A stretch of DNA of 64,000 bases from Candidatus Ozemobacteraceae bacterium (GCA_035373905.1 DAOSOK010000029.1:4714-68713); one strand, 5' to 3'. Counted from the stretch's first letter, positions 45,201 to 52,846 are shown. Translations and numbers: made by a program. The notes: generated from the sequence alone by a model not told the origin.

Positions 45201-46600
45201 GCACGGGCCGGCCGTATCTCGAGCTCGAGCTCGACGAGCACTCGGCCGGCGCCGGCGTCGAGACGCGCCTGCTGGCCTTCATCGACGTCATCAAGAACCA
45301 GCGCGACGTCCGCACCCTGCCCCAGGGCGTCAGCGTCATCGCCCGCAAGGCCCGGGCCCCTCTGCAGGGACGCACGATCTACCTGCCCAAGATGTCGCAG
45401 GGCTCGTATGCCCTTGCGGCCGCGTTCGACGGCGTCGGCTGCAAGGCCGAGGTGATGCCGACCTACACGACGGCGGGCCTCGAGTTCGGCAAGAGCAACA
45501 CCTCGGGCAAGGAGTGCTTCCCCTGCACCGTCACGACCGGCGACATGTTCGAGACCGTCACGAAACTGCGCGAGCAGGGCCGCGACGTCGAGAACGAGAT
45601 CGCCTTCTTCATGCCCGAGACCGAGGGGCCGTGCCGGTTCGGGCAGTACAACTACCTGCACCGCATGCTGCTCCAGCGGTACGGCTGCGGCGGCATCCCG
45701 ATCCTCTCGCCCAGCTCCGAGGACAGCTACCGCTGCAAGGGCTTCTTCTCCGACGAACAGGCGGGCCAGTTCCGCGGCCTCGCCTGGCAGGCGATCGTGT
45801 ACACCGACATGATCGAAAAGTCGCTCTGGCGCGTGCGGCCCTACGAGAAGGTGAAGGGGACGACCGACGCGGTGTTCGCCGAAGCCCTGCGTGAAGGCGT
45901 CGAGGCGACCCGGGCAGGCGGAGGATTAAAGCTGATCAAGGCCGCCCGCCGCGCGGCCGCGAAGTTCTCCGCGATCGAGCGCGATGAAAAGACCCGGCCG
46001 CTCGTCGGTATCGTGGGCGAAATATATGTTCGCACACATAACGAGAGCAACCAGGAGCTCGTCCGGACCCTCGAGTCGATGGGCTGCGAGACGTTCACCA
46101 GCTCGATCGGCGAGTGGATCGACTACACGACCCACACCAGCATCGAGGACGCGCACGGCCGCTGGAAGGACAGCCGCACGTGGGACAACGGCCGCGAGCT
46201 CGCCAAGTCGTGGCTGATCGGCAAGGGACAGCGCATCGTCGCGAAGATGCTGGGCCTGCCCTTCGCGAAACTGCTCCACGGCCGCTTCGACCACTCGACC
46301 GAGCACCTGCTCGACCTCGTCGAGGGCATCTTCTCGAACCACATCAACGGCGAGGCGATCCTCTCGATCGGCGGCGCGTTCGCCTTCCGCGAGCACGGCT
46401 TCGACGGCGTCGTGAACGCCATGCCCTTCACCTGCATGCCGAGTACAATAGCAAGCGCTATTCTCAAGGTCCACATGCGCCGGAAGATGCCCTTCGTCGA
46501 CATGGTCTACGACGGCACGATCCTTCCCAACCGCAACACGAACCTCGCCACCTTCGCCTTCCAGGCGAAGCAGCAGCAGGAAGCCCGCCGCAACAGATAA
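42260..46600 (+). CDS. Two-headed acyl-CoA dehydratase activase (BadF/HgdC type) fused to DUF2229-like region
   Basis: A 1,446-residue protein. Two ASKHA ATPase/activator domains lie in tandem: GFDIGSVSINTVI (about residue 9) with ACAAGTGSFIDQQ (133), and GFDIGSTTTKLVLM (about 337) with VCAAGTGSFLEET (461); the cysteines bridge a [4Fe-4S] cluster between subunits. The rest is DUF2229-like and HgdB-like, with many cysteines (MTCEACFPVKISHGHA, SNTSGKECFPC). Such proteins use ATP to drive low-potential electron transfer to 2-hydroxyacyl-CoA dehydratases or benzoyl-CoA reductases; no dehydratase gene is beside it. GGAGG is five bases before the ATG at 42260. Confidence 0.9.
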   Translation: MSHKALTVGFDIGSVSINTVICTQNGDLLAELPYQRHFGRTLELCARTLAQIEKEYGPESVSRVVFTGTHGEAIAGAVNTYFEIETTAQTRGLHRLMPEARSVVSIGGHDSALLLVSAAKDGFLLEDFKLNEACAAGTGSFIDQQAERIFSDHQEFEKIEDPQKRIEAILQKFIAEGRASDHPANVACRCTVFTKSDMIHLQNKGIPVKHIIAGLHEGVAKNFKSTLINNRTLAEPVAFIGGYATNDLARTAFSKILGVNVVVPRHHTGVGALGVALSAIASGNGRAVRSAEIASLKSDAAFKAPTVSPLCQKLAPFTPCGESAGLPSGKDKIDVYMGFDIGSTTTKLVLMGLDHRIIYKRYIPTEGQPVTAIKKCLTHMKQQIDVSRVNVLGVGTTGSGREVANLFVGADDVVNEVTAHARGTTQFRPDVDTIFELGGQDAKYTSLNQAFVVDFRMNKVCAAGTGSFLEETANKLGIDIAGEYESLALAAKTPFKLTERCTVYMESDLMSYLQMGAAREDLLAGLSRAVVHNYLNRVVQDGKIGKVISFQGGPSLNKSVVAAFEAVVGKPIVTLPHREVMGAIGAALHARDEAEAAARRGETVKPSRFRGWSVVDAAFTHTEEVCKRNPNCHNLCKLQIYRIGGDEAVYGGECGMYESRAKATVRAPDYNRIRQNLYFKAMQGKYRVLDEEPAQTVSAEGKKRPTLGIPRSLSFFQMGLFWVHLMDRLGFDVVITPETDNRIVDAGIEAMTCEACFPVKISHGHASRLKGRVDWLFLPMMIEMEAPANKKGYYCPYLEANSFMLKAALKLDDKTTLMPAIYLKYGRDGLVKAFREEFARVGLPFDQKAFAAAYDEAWAAHTAFIRELRSLGKTVLEKLGDRRAIVVVGRPYSAYDSRTNLNLFATFSRLGVIAIPQELLDLDPIEIEDDYPNMYWGFGDKILKTSRYINNDKRLFGLYLTSFSCGPDSFILHFFNDEMNRTGRPYLELELDEHSAGAGVETRLLAFIDVIKNQRDVRTLPQGVSVIARKARAPLQGRTIYLPKMSQGSYALAAAFDGVGCKAEVMPTYTTAGLEFGKSNTSGKECFPCTVTTGDMFETVTKLREQGRDVENEIAFFMPETEGPCRFGQYNYLHRMLLQRYGCGGIPILSPSSEDSYRCKGFFSDEQAGQFRGLAWQAIVYTDMIEKSLWRVRPYEKVKGTTDAVFAEALREGVEATRAGGGLKLIKAARRAAAKFSAIERDEKTRPLVGIVGEIYVRTHNESNQELVRTLESMGCETFTSSIGEWIDYTTHTSIEDAHGRWKDSRTWDNGRELAKSWLIGKGQRIVAKMLGLPFAKLLHGRFDHSTEHLLDLVEGIFSNHINGEAILSIGGAFAFREHGFDGVVNAMPFTCMPSTIASAILKVHMRRKMPFVDMVYDGTILPNRNTNLATFAFQAKQQQEARRNR

Positions 46601-46909
46601 AACAATCACCACAAAGATACTCCGTTGAAAAATGTTCTGTTTTCAGGAACGCATCCGCAGATGAAGGGCAGATAAGAACGAACGTCTGAAACGAGCTTTT
46701 TTTCGCCAGGGATCGGAAACTCCGGGGGAAGAAGGTTTTCAGCGTTTCATCCGCGAAATCTGCTTCATCAGCGTCATCTGCGGATTGGTTCTCGAAGTGA
46801 AACATACATACCAGACACGAAGACACAAAGGTTGTCATTCAATCTTTGTGTCTTCGTGCCTTTGTGGCGAATGAATTTCCGTGTCGCGCCGGCCTCTTGT
46901 GGGAGTGAC
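46601..46909. repeat. 309-base gap with inverted and dispersed repeats
   Basis: The gap holds no gene. At 46816-46830 and 46844-46858 CACGAAGACACAAAG faces CTTTGTGTCTTCGTG, a perfect 15-base inverted repeat with a 13-base loop. It may act as a two-way terminator between the convergent genes. The same wording links it to repeats at 13083 and 42103. At 46741-46785 a second common intergenic wording (TCCGCGAAATCTGCTTCATC) is present. Confidence 0.5.
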
Positions 46910-48334
46910 TTACAGGGCTCCCTGGGCGGCGTTGTCCAGCACTTTCCAGACGTCGATGGCGGCGGGGAGGGGCTTGCGGAGTTCGGAGAGGGAGAGCACC
47001 GGCCCTTTGCCCGTGTTCATGCGGAGCTGGAACGCCTTGATGTTCACGCCGTTTTCCGTCTTTTCGAGCTGGCCGATCGGGAAACTGACCGAGAACGCAT
47101 CGGCGGCGCCGACGACGACGCTCCAGTTGTCGGGCAGTTCGGGCGCGGCGTTGAAATTCGACATGTCCAGGAACATGAGGCGGTCTTTCTGGAAACGGAC
47201 GAGCAGTTTCGCATTCACCTCGATCGGGCCGTCGCTCTCACGGTATTTTCCGACGACCCACAGCCGGGTCGTTTCGGTCGCGGCGGGATCGACGAGGGTG
47301 CAGAGCACGTCCGAGGGCAGCTCCTCGATCGTGCCGATCGCTTCGCGCTCGAACATGAGATCGAGCGGCGCCATCGGCACGGGCGCGCGCGGCGCCATTC
47401 CAAGCTTGATATACAGACGGTCTTCGCCGTTCTCGAAGGCGTAGCCCTGCCGGAACGTCCAGAGTTCGGGCGCCCGAAACAGGAACTCGGTCTTGCCGGT
47501 GTCGACAAGCTTCTGCAGGAGGGGTTTCACCTCGCCGAGCAGTGACGCGTCTTCGGTGGCTGCGCGGATCAGGTCTTTGAAGGCTTCGAGGACGTCACCC
47601 TGGATGATCGCGACGCGGCCGGCACGGAGCAACAGGGCGGGAGACGGCTTGCCCTTCTCGAGCGCCGCCTGCAGTTCGTCCTGCACCGCGGCCGCCAGGC
47701 CCTCGTCGTCGCGGGCGAGGATGTCGGGGTTCAGATCTGCGGCTTTTTCCAGGGCATCGATCGCCGGGCCGTTCTCCTTGCGCGACCAGTGGGCCATGGC
47801 GAGATCGAACAAGGCTTCGGGCTTGTTGCCGGCAGCGGCCTCCTTCGCCTTGGCGAGCTCCTTGTCGCCGGCCCGGGGCCGGATCTTGCGCACGGGCTCG
47901 ACGTAGGGCCTGGGCTTCGATTCGCGAATCTCGAAATGTCCGACTTCGGGCCCCCAGTGCCAGTTCGTGTAGACCTCCTCACGCGGGAAGAGGCGCCCCG
48001 TCAGCCGGCGGTTGTCCGATTTGCGCTTCTCGTTCGCCTCGCGCTCGAGCCGCTCGCGGCATTTTTTCACCCAGAAGACCGACAGCAGATCTTTCTCGTC
48101 GAGGGCCCGCATCGACTCGAACACGGCCTGCGCCTCTTCGTACCGGCGCCGGTTGAAGAGATCCTGGCCGGCCGAGAACAGGCGCGACATTTTCACGCTC
48201 AGCGGCGTGCGCGAATAATACGTCAGGTCGGGCGAGTCGGAGGTCATCGGCACGGTCTCGACCGCCGCCACGCCCCCCGTGAGAGCCAATCCCAGGGCGG
48301 AACAGATCAGGAAGCGTCTGGATGGGAAGTTCAT
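46910..48334 (-). CDS. Exported TPR-containing protein
   Basis: A 474-residue protein with a signal peptide (RFLICSALGLALTGGVAA). The N-terminal half includes TPR-like helix pairs (QDLFNRRRYEEAQAVFESM; LFDLAMAHWSRKENGPAIDALEKA). The C-terminal half (about 280-460) is beta-rich and unrecognised, with a repeated FQKDRLMFLDMSNF/NWSVVVGAADAFSV style. Probably periplasmic; function unknown. It lies nine bases after the exported STI1-like protein gene, so the two likely form an operon. Confidence 0.7.
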   Translation of the reverse strand: MNFPSRRFLICSALGLALTGGVAAVETVPMTSDSPDLTYYSRTPLSVKMSRLFSAGQDLFNRRRYEEAQAVFESMRALDEKDLLSVFWVKKCRERLEREANEKRKSDNRRLTGRLFPREEVYTNWHWGPEVGHFEIRESKPRPYVEPVRKIRPRAGDKELAKAKEAAAGNKPEALFDLAMAHWSRKENGPAIDALEKAADLNPDILARDDEGLAAAVQDELQAALEKGKPSPALLLRAGRVAIIQGDVLEAFKDLIRAATEDASLLGEVKPLLQKLVDTGKTEFLFRAPELWTFRQGYAFENGEDRLYIKLGMAPRAPVPMAPLDLMFEREAIGTIEELPSDVLCTLVDPAATETTRLWVVGKYRESDGPIEVNAKLLVRFQKDRLMFLDMSNFNAAPELPDNWSVVVGAADAFSVSFPIGQLEKTENGVNIKAFQLRMNTGKGPVLSLSELRKPLPAAIDVWKVLDNAAQGAL

Positions 48335-48343
48335 AGGCTCAGT

Positions 48344-48976
48344 TCATTCACCTTCGTCCTGCGGTGCCATACCACCGAGAATATTTCGCATATCGGGGCT
48401 CTCGATGAGATTCTTCATCTTGTCGTTGTTCATCAGGAAATCGTAGTCGCCGCGCTGAATCGCCTCCATGATCTCGGGGTCCTGGAGGACGTTCTGCATC
48501 GCCTCGTTCTGGCCAAGGTTGGAGATGTTGTCCATGAACGAGCCGTCCATCAGCATCGACTGGACCTGGCTGTCGACCGTCTTCTGCTGCTGGCGCAGAT
48601 CGTCGGAAGCCGGGCCTGCAGCCCCATCCTGCGCGGGCGGGGCCTTTTCCGGGGGAACGCCCTCACGGATCGCCGGGCCTCCGGGCTTCACGTGACCGGC
48701 GGTTGCCGGGGTCAGTCGGGATTTCGGCGAAGTCCGGGGCTGTCCGTTCTCTGCCGCCGGCTCGTCGCCCATCGTCAGGGTGAGAACCTTGTCGGCCGGA
48801 ATTTTCACCTCGCCGAGGGCTTCCGTCTTCAGGAGATAGACGCCGTTCTTGAACTCGACCAGTTCGCCGCGGAGGGTCGACGCGTCCTTGAGCGTCATCG
48901 TCACCCTCGGCTCGGCGGCTGTTGCTGATACGACTGAAACGGCAAGGGCGACTGCCAGGGCGATAATCCATCGCAT
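48344..48976 (-). CDS. Exported protein with SH3-like N-terminus and STI1-like tail
   Basis: A 210-residue protein with a signal peptide (MRWIIALAVALAVSVVSATA). Residues 25-65 form a beta-rich, Sm/SH3-like module (MTLKDASTLRGELVEFKNGV), then a proline/alanine linker, then a helical tail resembling STI1 motifs (NVLQDPEIMEAIQRGD, LIESPDMRNILGG). STI1 motifs bind hydrophobic segments. An exported version is unusual. I chose the ATG at 48976 because GGAAGG precedes it and the signal follows at once. Confidence 0.7.
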   Translation of the reverse strand: MRWIIALAVALAVSVVSATAAEPRVTMTLKDASTLRGELVEFKNGVYLLKTEALGEVKIPADKVLTLTMGDEPAAENGQPRTSPKSRLTPATAGHVKPGGPAIREGVPPEKAPPAQDGAAGPASDDLRQQQKTVDSQVQSMLMDGSFMDNISNLGQNEAMQNVLQDPEIMEAIQRGDYDFLMNNDKMKNLIESPDMRNILGGMAPQDEGE

Positions 48977-49020
48977 ATCGTTCACGTCCTTCCACATCAC
49001 CTGGAACATCTCGTGCCGCT

Positions 49021-49050
49021 AGTCTATCCCGCATGGCTCAAGCTCGTCAA
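49021..49050 (-). promoter_or_regulatory. Predicted promoter of the two exported-protein genes
   Basis: On the minus strand TTGACG, 18 bases, TAGACT, about 45 bases upstream of the ATG at 48976. Confidence 0.5.
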
Positions 49051-49197
49051 ATCCCCGGACGCCGGGCGATACCTGACGCACTTGCATATTCGACTTTTAT
49101 ATATCATTAGTTTTGCAACAAGAGAAAACACATGGCACCTAAAACTGGCTCCGAAAGAGCGTTTCCAAGCCTTCTCGGCATTTTCTTTTTCGGCGTA

Positions 49198-49226
49198 TTG
49201 ACCCTGCCGGACGCGTCTCCTATAAT
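49198..49226 (+). promoter_or_regulatory. Predicted promoter of the desulfoferrodoxin gene
   Basis: TTGACC, 17 bases, TATAAT, 44 bases upstream of the ATG. The best promoter match in the window. Confidence 0.75.
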
Positions 49227-49270
49227 ATCCGCAATCCGGCATGACGAATTTTTTTTGAGGGGAGCGAATC

Positions 49271-49651
49271 ATGATCCAGAGAAACGAAATATACAAGTGC
49301 TCGCACTGCGGGAACATCGTCGAGGTCGTCCACGGCAGCGGCCCGGTGGTTGTCTGCTGCGGCGAACCCATGGCGAAACTTGTCGAGAACACCGTCGACG
49401 CGTCGAAAGAGAAGCACGTTCCGGTCATCGAGCGCCAGAACGGCGGCATTCTCGTGAAGGTCGGCAGCGTCGCCCACCCGATGGAAGAGAAGCATTACAT
49501 CGAGATGATCCAGCTGATCGTCGACAACAAGGTCTGCACCCAGTTTCTGAAGCCGGGCGACAAGCCCGAGGCTTTCTTCCCCGTTTCGGCCGCCGCCGTG
49601 ACCGTGCGCGAATACTGCAACCTGCACGGTCTCTGGAAGAGCGAAGGCTGA
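49271..49651 (+). CDS. dfx: Desulfoferrodoxin (superoxide reductase, two-iron type)
   Basis: Reduces superoxide to hydrogen peroxide without making oxygen, an anaerobe's defence. The 126-residue protein has the N-terminal desulforedoxin centre (C10, C13, C29, C30: YKCSHCG and VVCCGEP) and the neelaredoxin site (EKHVPV, AHPMEEKHYI, and the REYCNLHGLW cysteine and histidine). Length and both centres match class I enzymes. GAGGGGAG precedes the ATG. It is a single-gene unit with a near-consensus promoter. Confidence 0.96.
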   Translation: MIQRNEIYKCSHCGNIVEVVHGSGPVVVCCGEPMAKLVENTVDASKEKHVPVIERQNGGILVKVGSVAHPMEEKHYIEMIQLIVDNKVCTQFLKPGDKPEAFFPVSAAAVTVREYCNLHGLWKSEG

Positions 49652-49738
49652 TCTCACGCGTTCTCCCCGGGCCAACGATAGGGTAACGTCAGCAATCCGG
49701 AGGGAGGACGCAGCATGCGCGACGTCATTTAGACAGCC

Positions 49739-49774
49739 GCGGGGGCGGCTGGCCTTACGGTCTGCCGCCCCCGC
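49739..49774 (+). terminator. Stem-loop after the desulfoferrodoxin gene
   Basis: GCGGGGGCGGC pairs with GCCGCCCCCGC around a 14-base loop. No T run follows, so its role as terminator is probable only. The rest of the 245-base gap to 49896 shows nothing else. Confidence 0.55.
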
Positions 49775-49896
49775 CATACGCCTTCGACGAAGCCTGCGTT
49801 TTCTTTCCGCGCCACGATCGGGCCGGTCACGCTTCCACTGCAAGGGAAGCAGACCGGCTCGACTTGTCCGTCTCTGAAACCCCTCAGCACGCGCGA

Positions 49897-50973
49897 TCAG
49901 TATCTCCGTTTCGGGCGCATGTTCCTGCGGCGCTCCTTCTGCACCGTCTTCGGGGCGGGATCGGGAACCGGGAACGTGAGATGGCCCGACCTGGAGGCGC
50001 CCGAAGGATCGGAACCGGTGAGCGAGATCGTCCCGCCGGAAGGCAGGCCGTCGTCACGCAGGATCAGTCCATCCATCTGGAGCAGCATTTTCCATGGGCG
50101 GCCCCAGGCGTCAAAACCCTCGACGGTCAGTTTGCCGTCCAGAACGCCGGTCTGGGTCATTGAACCGCGGATCACGACGCCGCTCCGGCCGCGCGCCCTG
50201 AACGCGAGGTCGGCATGAATGTGGCCGGCAACGGGCCGGATGCGGCCGTCGAGGCGGGTCTGGAACGCGCCGTATTTTCTATATTCCCAGGCATCGTATG
50301 AGCGGTCACGGACGACCGTCTCGTCGGCCCGGGCTTCGAACCTCGGCATGACGGGGAACGCCCCGAGCCCGAGCAACGCGGCGCAACTTTTTCCCGTGGT
50401 GAGAACCTGCCCGAGAGCCTCGTTGCTCCGGGGTTCGTCGACAAGGCGCCGGAGAGCGGCGAGGCTTCGGGAAAGTCTCCTGACGACAGCGGCCTGTTCC
50501 GTCGTCAGGACGATTCCCTCGGAATTTTGCGGCATCCCCGTTCGGACGGACTCTCCTGGTAATGCGGGAAGGACGGACATCGGGGGCGGCGGCGGGAAGG
50601 CTGAGGAGGAGGGGGGCGCCAGCGGCGAGGGCGGCGGGGGAGGCATGACGGCGGTGACCGGCGGCTGGAAACTCTCGGACCCCGGCGCGGATTCGGCTTG
50701 AGGCGGGGCCGAGGCGACGCCCGGAAGCGAGGAAACGGCCGGGAGCGCGCCGCTGACGGGCAGAGGCGGCGGGGGAGGCGCGGGCGGCATGGTCTCGTTG
50801 CTGAGCAGCGGGGCATCGGGCGTGGGCGGAAGCGCCGGAGCCGGAGGACCTGGCTGGGTCATGGCCGGCGGCATCTGGAACGCCGGCGGCGGTTCCGTGA
50901 CCGTTTCCGCTGCCAGAGCGGCGGGCAGGAGGAGGGCGCAGGCAACCGCGGCGCGCCACGTCGTGTTTCTCAT
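49897..50973 (-). CDS. Exported proline-rich protein
   Basis: A 358-residue protein with a signal peptide (RAAVACALLLPAALA), then about 125 residues dominated by proline, alanine and serine with polyproline runs (PPAPPPPPLP, VMPPPPPSPLAPP), and a C-terminal domain of about 200 residues (TTEQAAVVRRLSRSLAALRR helix, then beta-rich YGAFQTRLDGRIRPVAGHIHADL) ending in a basic tail. The layout suggests an envelope protein spanning or contacting the cell wall. No family recognised. Confidence 0.65.
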   Translation of the reverse strand: MRNTTWRAAVACALLLPAALAAETVTEPPPAFQMPPAMTQPGPPAPALPPTPDAPLLSNETMPPAPPPPPLPVSGALPAVSSLPGVASAPPQAESAPGSESFQPPVTAVMPPPPPSPLAPPSSSAFPPPPPMSVLPALPGESVRTGMPQNSEGIVLTTEQAAVVRRLSRSLAALRRLVDEPRSNEALGQVLTTGKSCAALLGLGAFPVMPRFEARADETVVRDRSYDAWEYRKYGAFQTRLDGRIRPVAGHIHADLAFRARGRSGVVIRGSMTQTGVLDGKLTVEGFDAWGRPWKMLLQMDGLILRDDGLPSGGTISLTGSDPSGASRSGHLTFPVPDPAPKTVQKERRRNMRPKRRY

Positions 50974-51019
50974 GCTGATTCCCCTTCACTGTGTGATATT
51001 GCGACAGCCGTGTTTCTCA

Positions 51020-51048
51020 AGCATACCCGGCACTCTCCCGTCTGGCAA
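51020..51048 (-). promoter_or_regulatory. Predicted promoter of the proline-rich protein gene
   Basis: On the minus strand TTGCCA, 17 bases, TATGCT, about 46 bases upstream of the ATG. Confidence 0.45.
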
Positions 51049-51131
51049 CAATTTCATCACCCGTTCCCCCCTCAACCGATTCTGGCCGGCGCCTGCCGCA
51101 CACAGCCGCGCACACTCTCAGAAATTGCCTC

Positions 51132-51160
51132 TTGAAAATCAAAGTGTCCTGAGGTATACT
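51132..51160 (+). promoter_or_regulatory. Predicted promoter of tRNA-Ala
   Basis: TTGAAA, 17 bases, TATACT, 13 bases before the tRNA 5' end. Confidence 0.7.
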
Positions 51161-51173
51161 CAAATTCACCCAA

Positions 51174-51246
51174 GGGGCTGTAGCTCAGCTGGGAGAGCGC
51201 GACATTCGCATTGTCGAGGCCGTCGGTTCGATCCCGATCAGCTCCA
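51174..51246 (+). tRNA. tRNA-Ala (anticodon CGC)
   Basis: Full cloverleaf: acceptor GGGGCTG/CAGCTCC (one G-U pair), D stem GCTC/GAGC, anticodon stem CGACA/TGTCG with loop TTCGCAT (anticodon CGC, reading GCG), T arm GTCGG-TTCGATC-CCGAT. Discriminator A at 51246; CCA is not encoded. A good promoter precedes it and an intrinsic terminator follows. Confidence 0.95.
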
Positions 51247-51283
51247 CTGAAGGACAATCTCAGATTGTCTGCAAAATTCTAAG

Positions 51284-51310
51284 AAACCCGCTGATAAAGC
51301 GGGTTTTTTT
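51284..51310 (+). terminator. Intrinsic terminator of tRNA-Ala
   Basis: AAACCCGC and GCGGGTTT around TGATAAA, followed by TTTT. Confidence 0.85.
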
Positions 51311-51316
51311 GCTTTC

Positions 51317-51376
51317 ATTGAGCCCTGCGGAATGAAAATTACCCGTTCTCCCTGAGCTCGTCGAAGGGCGAGAGGC
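51317..51376. repeat. Dispersed palindromic repeat, copy 4 (partial)
   Basis: Left end CATTGAGCCCTGCGGAATGA and core CCCTGAGCTCGTCGAAGGGC; the right half is missing. Located between the tRNA and the arsenic island. Confidence 0.7.
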
Positions 51377-51431
51377 CGTCGCGCCAATCATGGGGCCGCG
51401 TGTATCCAAACGACTCGATCGCGAGGATCTC

Positions 51432-51460
51432 TTGACACCACGCTGCTATTTGCGTAATAT
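51432..51460 (+). promoter_or_regulatory. Predicted promoter of the first arsR operon
   Basis: TTGACA, 17 bases, TAATAT. The arsR ATG at 51468 begins seven bases after the -10 box, at the expected transcription start. Confidence 0.7.
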
Positions 51461-51467
51461 GGAAAAT

Positions 51468-51884
51468 ATGAATTCAAAACCTTGCTGCGATCCGAAAAAA
51501 CTGCGCCGCCCGGTGCAGATTTTGAAAGCTCTCGCCCACCCCGTCCGGCTGTATCTCGTCATGGAACTGGCCCACGGCGAAAAGTGCGTCAACGAACTGA
51601 CCGGCCAGGCGTGCTGCGACATTTCCACGGTTTCGAGGCACCTCAGCCAGCTGAGGAACGCGGGCATCGTCGACGATGAAAAGCGTGGTCTCCAGGTGTT
51701 CTATCGTCTGCGCGCGCCCTGCCTGCTCGATTTCATATCATGCCTCGGCAATGTCCCGCTCGGTCATACCGATCTCACCGACAGCGAGACGGCGGATCTG
51801 CTGAACGACGCGTGCAGAATCTCCGCCGCCCGGCAGAATCAGGCCCCGGCGAAGCAGCGGCGCGGTGCGAGCAGTAAACGATGA
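51468..51884 (+). CDS. arsR: ArsR-family transcriptional regulator
   Basis: A 138-residue winged-helix repressor of the ArsR/SmtB family, heading the rightward arsenic operon. The DNA-binding region is ELTGQACCDISTVSRHLSQLRNAGIV; candidate arsenite-binding cysteines are the N-terminal pair (NSKPCCDP), C near EKCVNEL and the ACC pair, so the site differs from the classical CVCEL. The frame opens further upstream, but the promoter -10 box lies at 51455-51460, so only the ATG at 51468 (or 51459, inside the -10) can be used; the message would be leaderless. Confidence 0.85.
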   Translation: MNSKPCCDPKKLRRPVQILKALAHPVRLYLVMELAHGEKCVNELTGQACCDISTVSRHLSQLRNAGIVDDEKRGLQVFYRLRAPCLLDFISCLGNVPLGHTDLTDSETADLLNDACRISAARQNQAPAKQRRGASSKR

Positions 51885-51939
51885 CATCCTGAACGCCATT
51901 CCCCGCATGTCAGACATCAACCGAAAAAAAGGAGACTCT

Positions 51940-52179
51940 ATGAAAATTCAGATTTTGGGTACGGGCTGTGCAAAATGCAAGAAGCTGGCTGAAAACGCCG
52001 AAACGGCCGCGAAGGAGATGCAGCTTTCTTACGAACTGGTGAAGGTCACCAATCTCCAGGAGATCATGAAATTCGGCGTCATGATGACGCCGGCCCTTGC
52101 CGTGGACGGGAAGGTCCTTCTGACCGGCAAGGTGCCCGAAGCGGCAGCGATCAAGCCGCTTCTCGAAAAGATTCAGTAA
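51940..52179 (+). CDS. Small thioredoxin-fold redox protein
   Basis: A 79-residue cytosolic protein of the 'redox-active disulfide protein 2' type. It begins MKIQILGTGCAKCKKL with a CxxC pair (C10, C13) and has the cis-proline region MMTPALAVDGKVL. Often found with arsenic permeases and CcdA proteins, where it probably moves electrons or metal between thiols. AAGGAG precedes the ATG at 51940. A close paralogue is at 62110 in the opposite operon. Confidence 0.88.
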   Translation: MKIQILGTGCAKCKKLAENAETAAKEMQLSYELVKVTNLQEIMKFGVMMTPALAVDGKVLLTGKVPEAAAIKPLLEKIQ

Positions 52180-52214
52180 AGCATCCTCCATCATCTTCAG
52201 CCGACGGAGCAACC

Positions 52215-52754
52215 ATGAAATTTTCATCAATAGTGAAGTCTATAGCTTTTGTCGCAGGAACACTGTTTGTCGCACATCTTTTCGATGGGGGGACGTGTTC
52301 ATGCGGAAGCATGATCACGCCCGCGACGGCGCAGGAAGCCTCTGCCACGGTCGAAACTGCAGCTCCCGCAGCAGCGCCGGTTTCATCCACGATCGATGCG
52401 GTGCAGGCGACACCGGCCCCCGCCGGTGCAACCGGCACGGAAATCTCCGCAACGGCCGTTCCGACCCCTGGCCCGAGGCCGAAACTGGTCGATCTCGGAG
52501 CGGGGAAGTGCATTCCCTGCAAGAAAATGGCCCCGATCCTCGAAGAGGCGAAGAAGCTGTATGAGGGGAAGGCCGATATCGAATTCATCGATGTCTGGGA
52601 GAACAGATCGGCCGGCGAGCCATACGGCATCCGCATGATTCCGACACAGATCTTCTTCGACGCAACGGGCAAGGAAGTCTTTCGGCATGAAGGCTTCTTC
52701 CCGATGGAAGACATCCAGAAACAATTCGAAAGCATGGGTGTGACACTGCAATAA
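52215..52754 (+). CDS. Exported thioredoxin-family protein
   Basis: A 179-residue protein with an N-terminal hydrophobic signal or anchor (SIAFVAGTLFVAHLF) followed by a CSC pair, an alanine/proline/threonine-rich linker and a thioredoxin domain (about 85-179) with the active site GKCIPCKKM and cis-proline RMIPTQIFF. It would act outside the cytoplasm, perhaps receiving electrons from the CcdA-type protein encoded at 61414. 35 bases after the small redox protein. Confidence 0.82.
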   Translation: MKFSSIVKSIAFVAGTLFVAHLFDGGTCSCGSMITPATAQEASATVETAAPAAAPVSSTIDAVQATPAPAGATGTEISATAVPTPGPRPKLVDLGAGKCIPCKKMAPILEEAKKLYEGKADIEFIDVWENRSAGEPYGIRMIPTQIFFDATGKEVFRHEGFFPMEDIQKQFESMGVTLQ

Positions 52755-52846
52755 GGAATGACGATCGGCACGAGCATCGCACGCCTCGGGACCCATGCAG
52801 GGCTCCGGTCGAACGATGAATACCACTTCGTATAAACGAGGATAAC

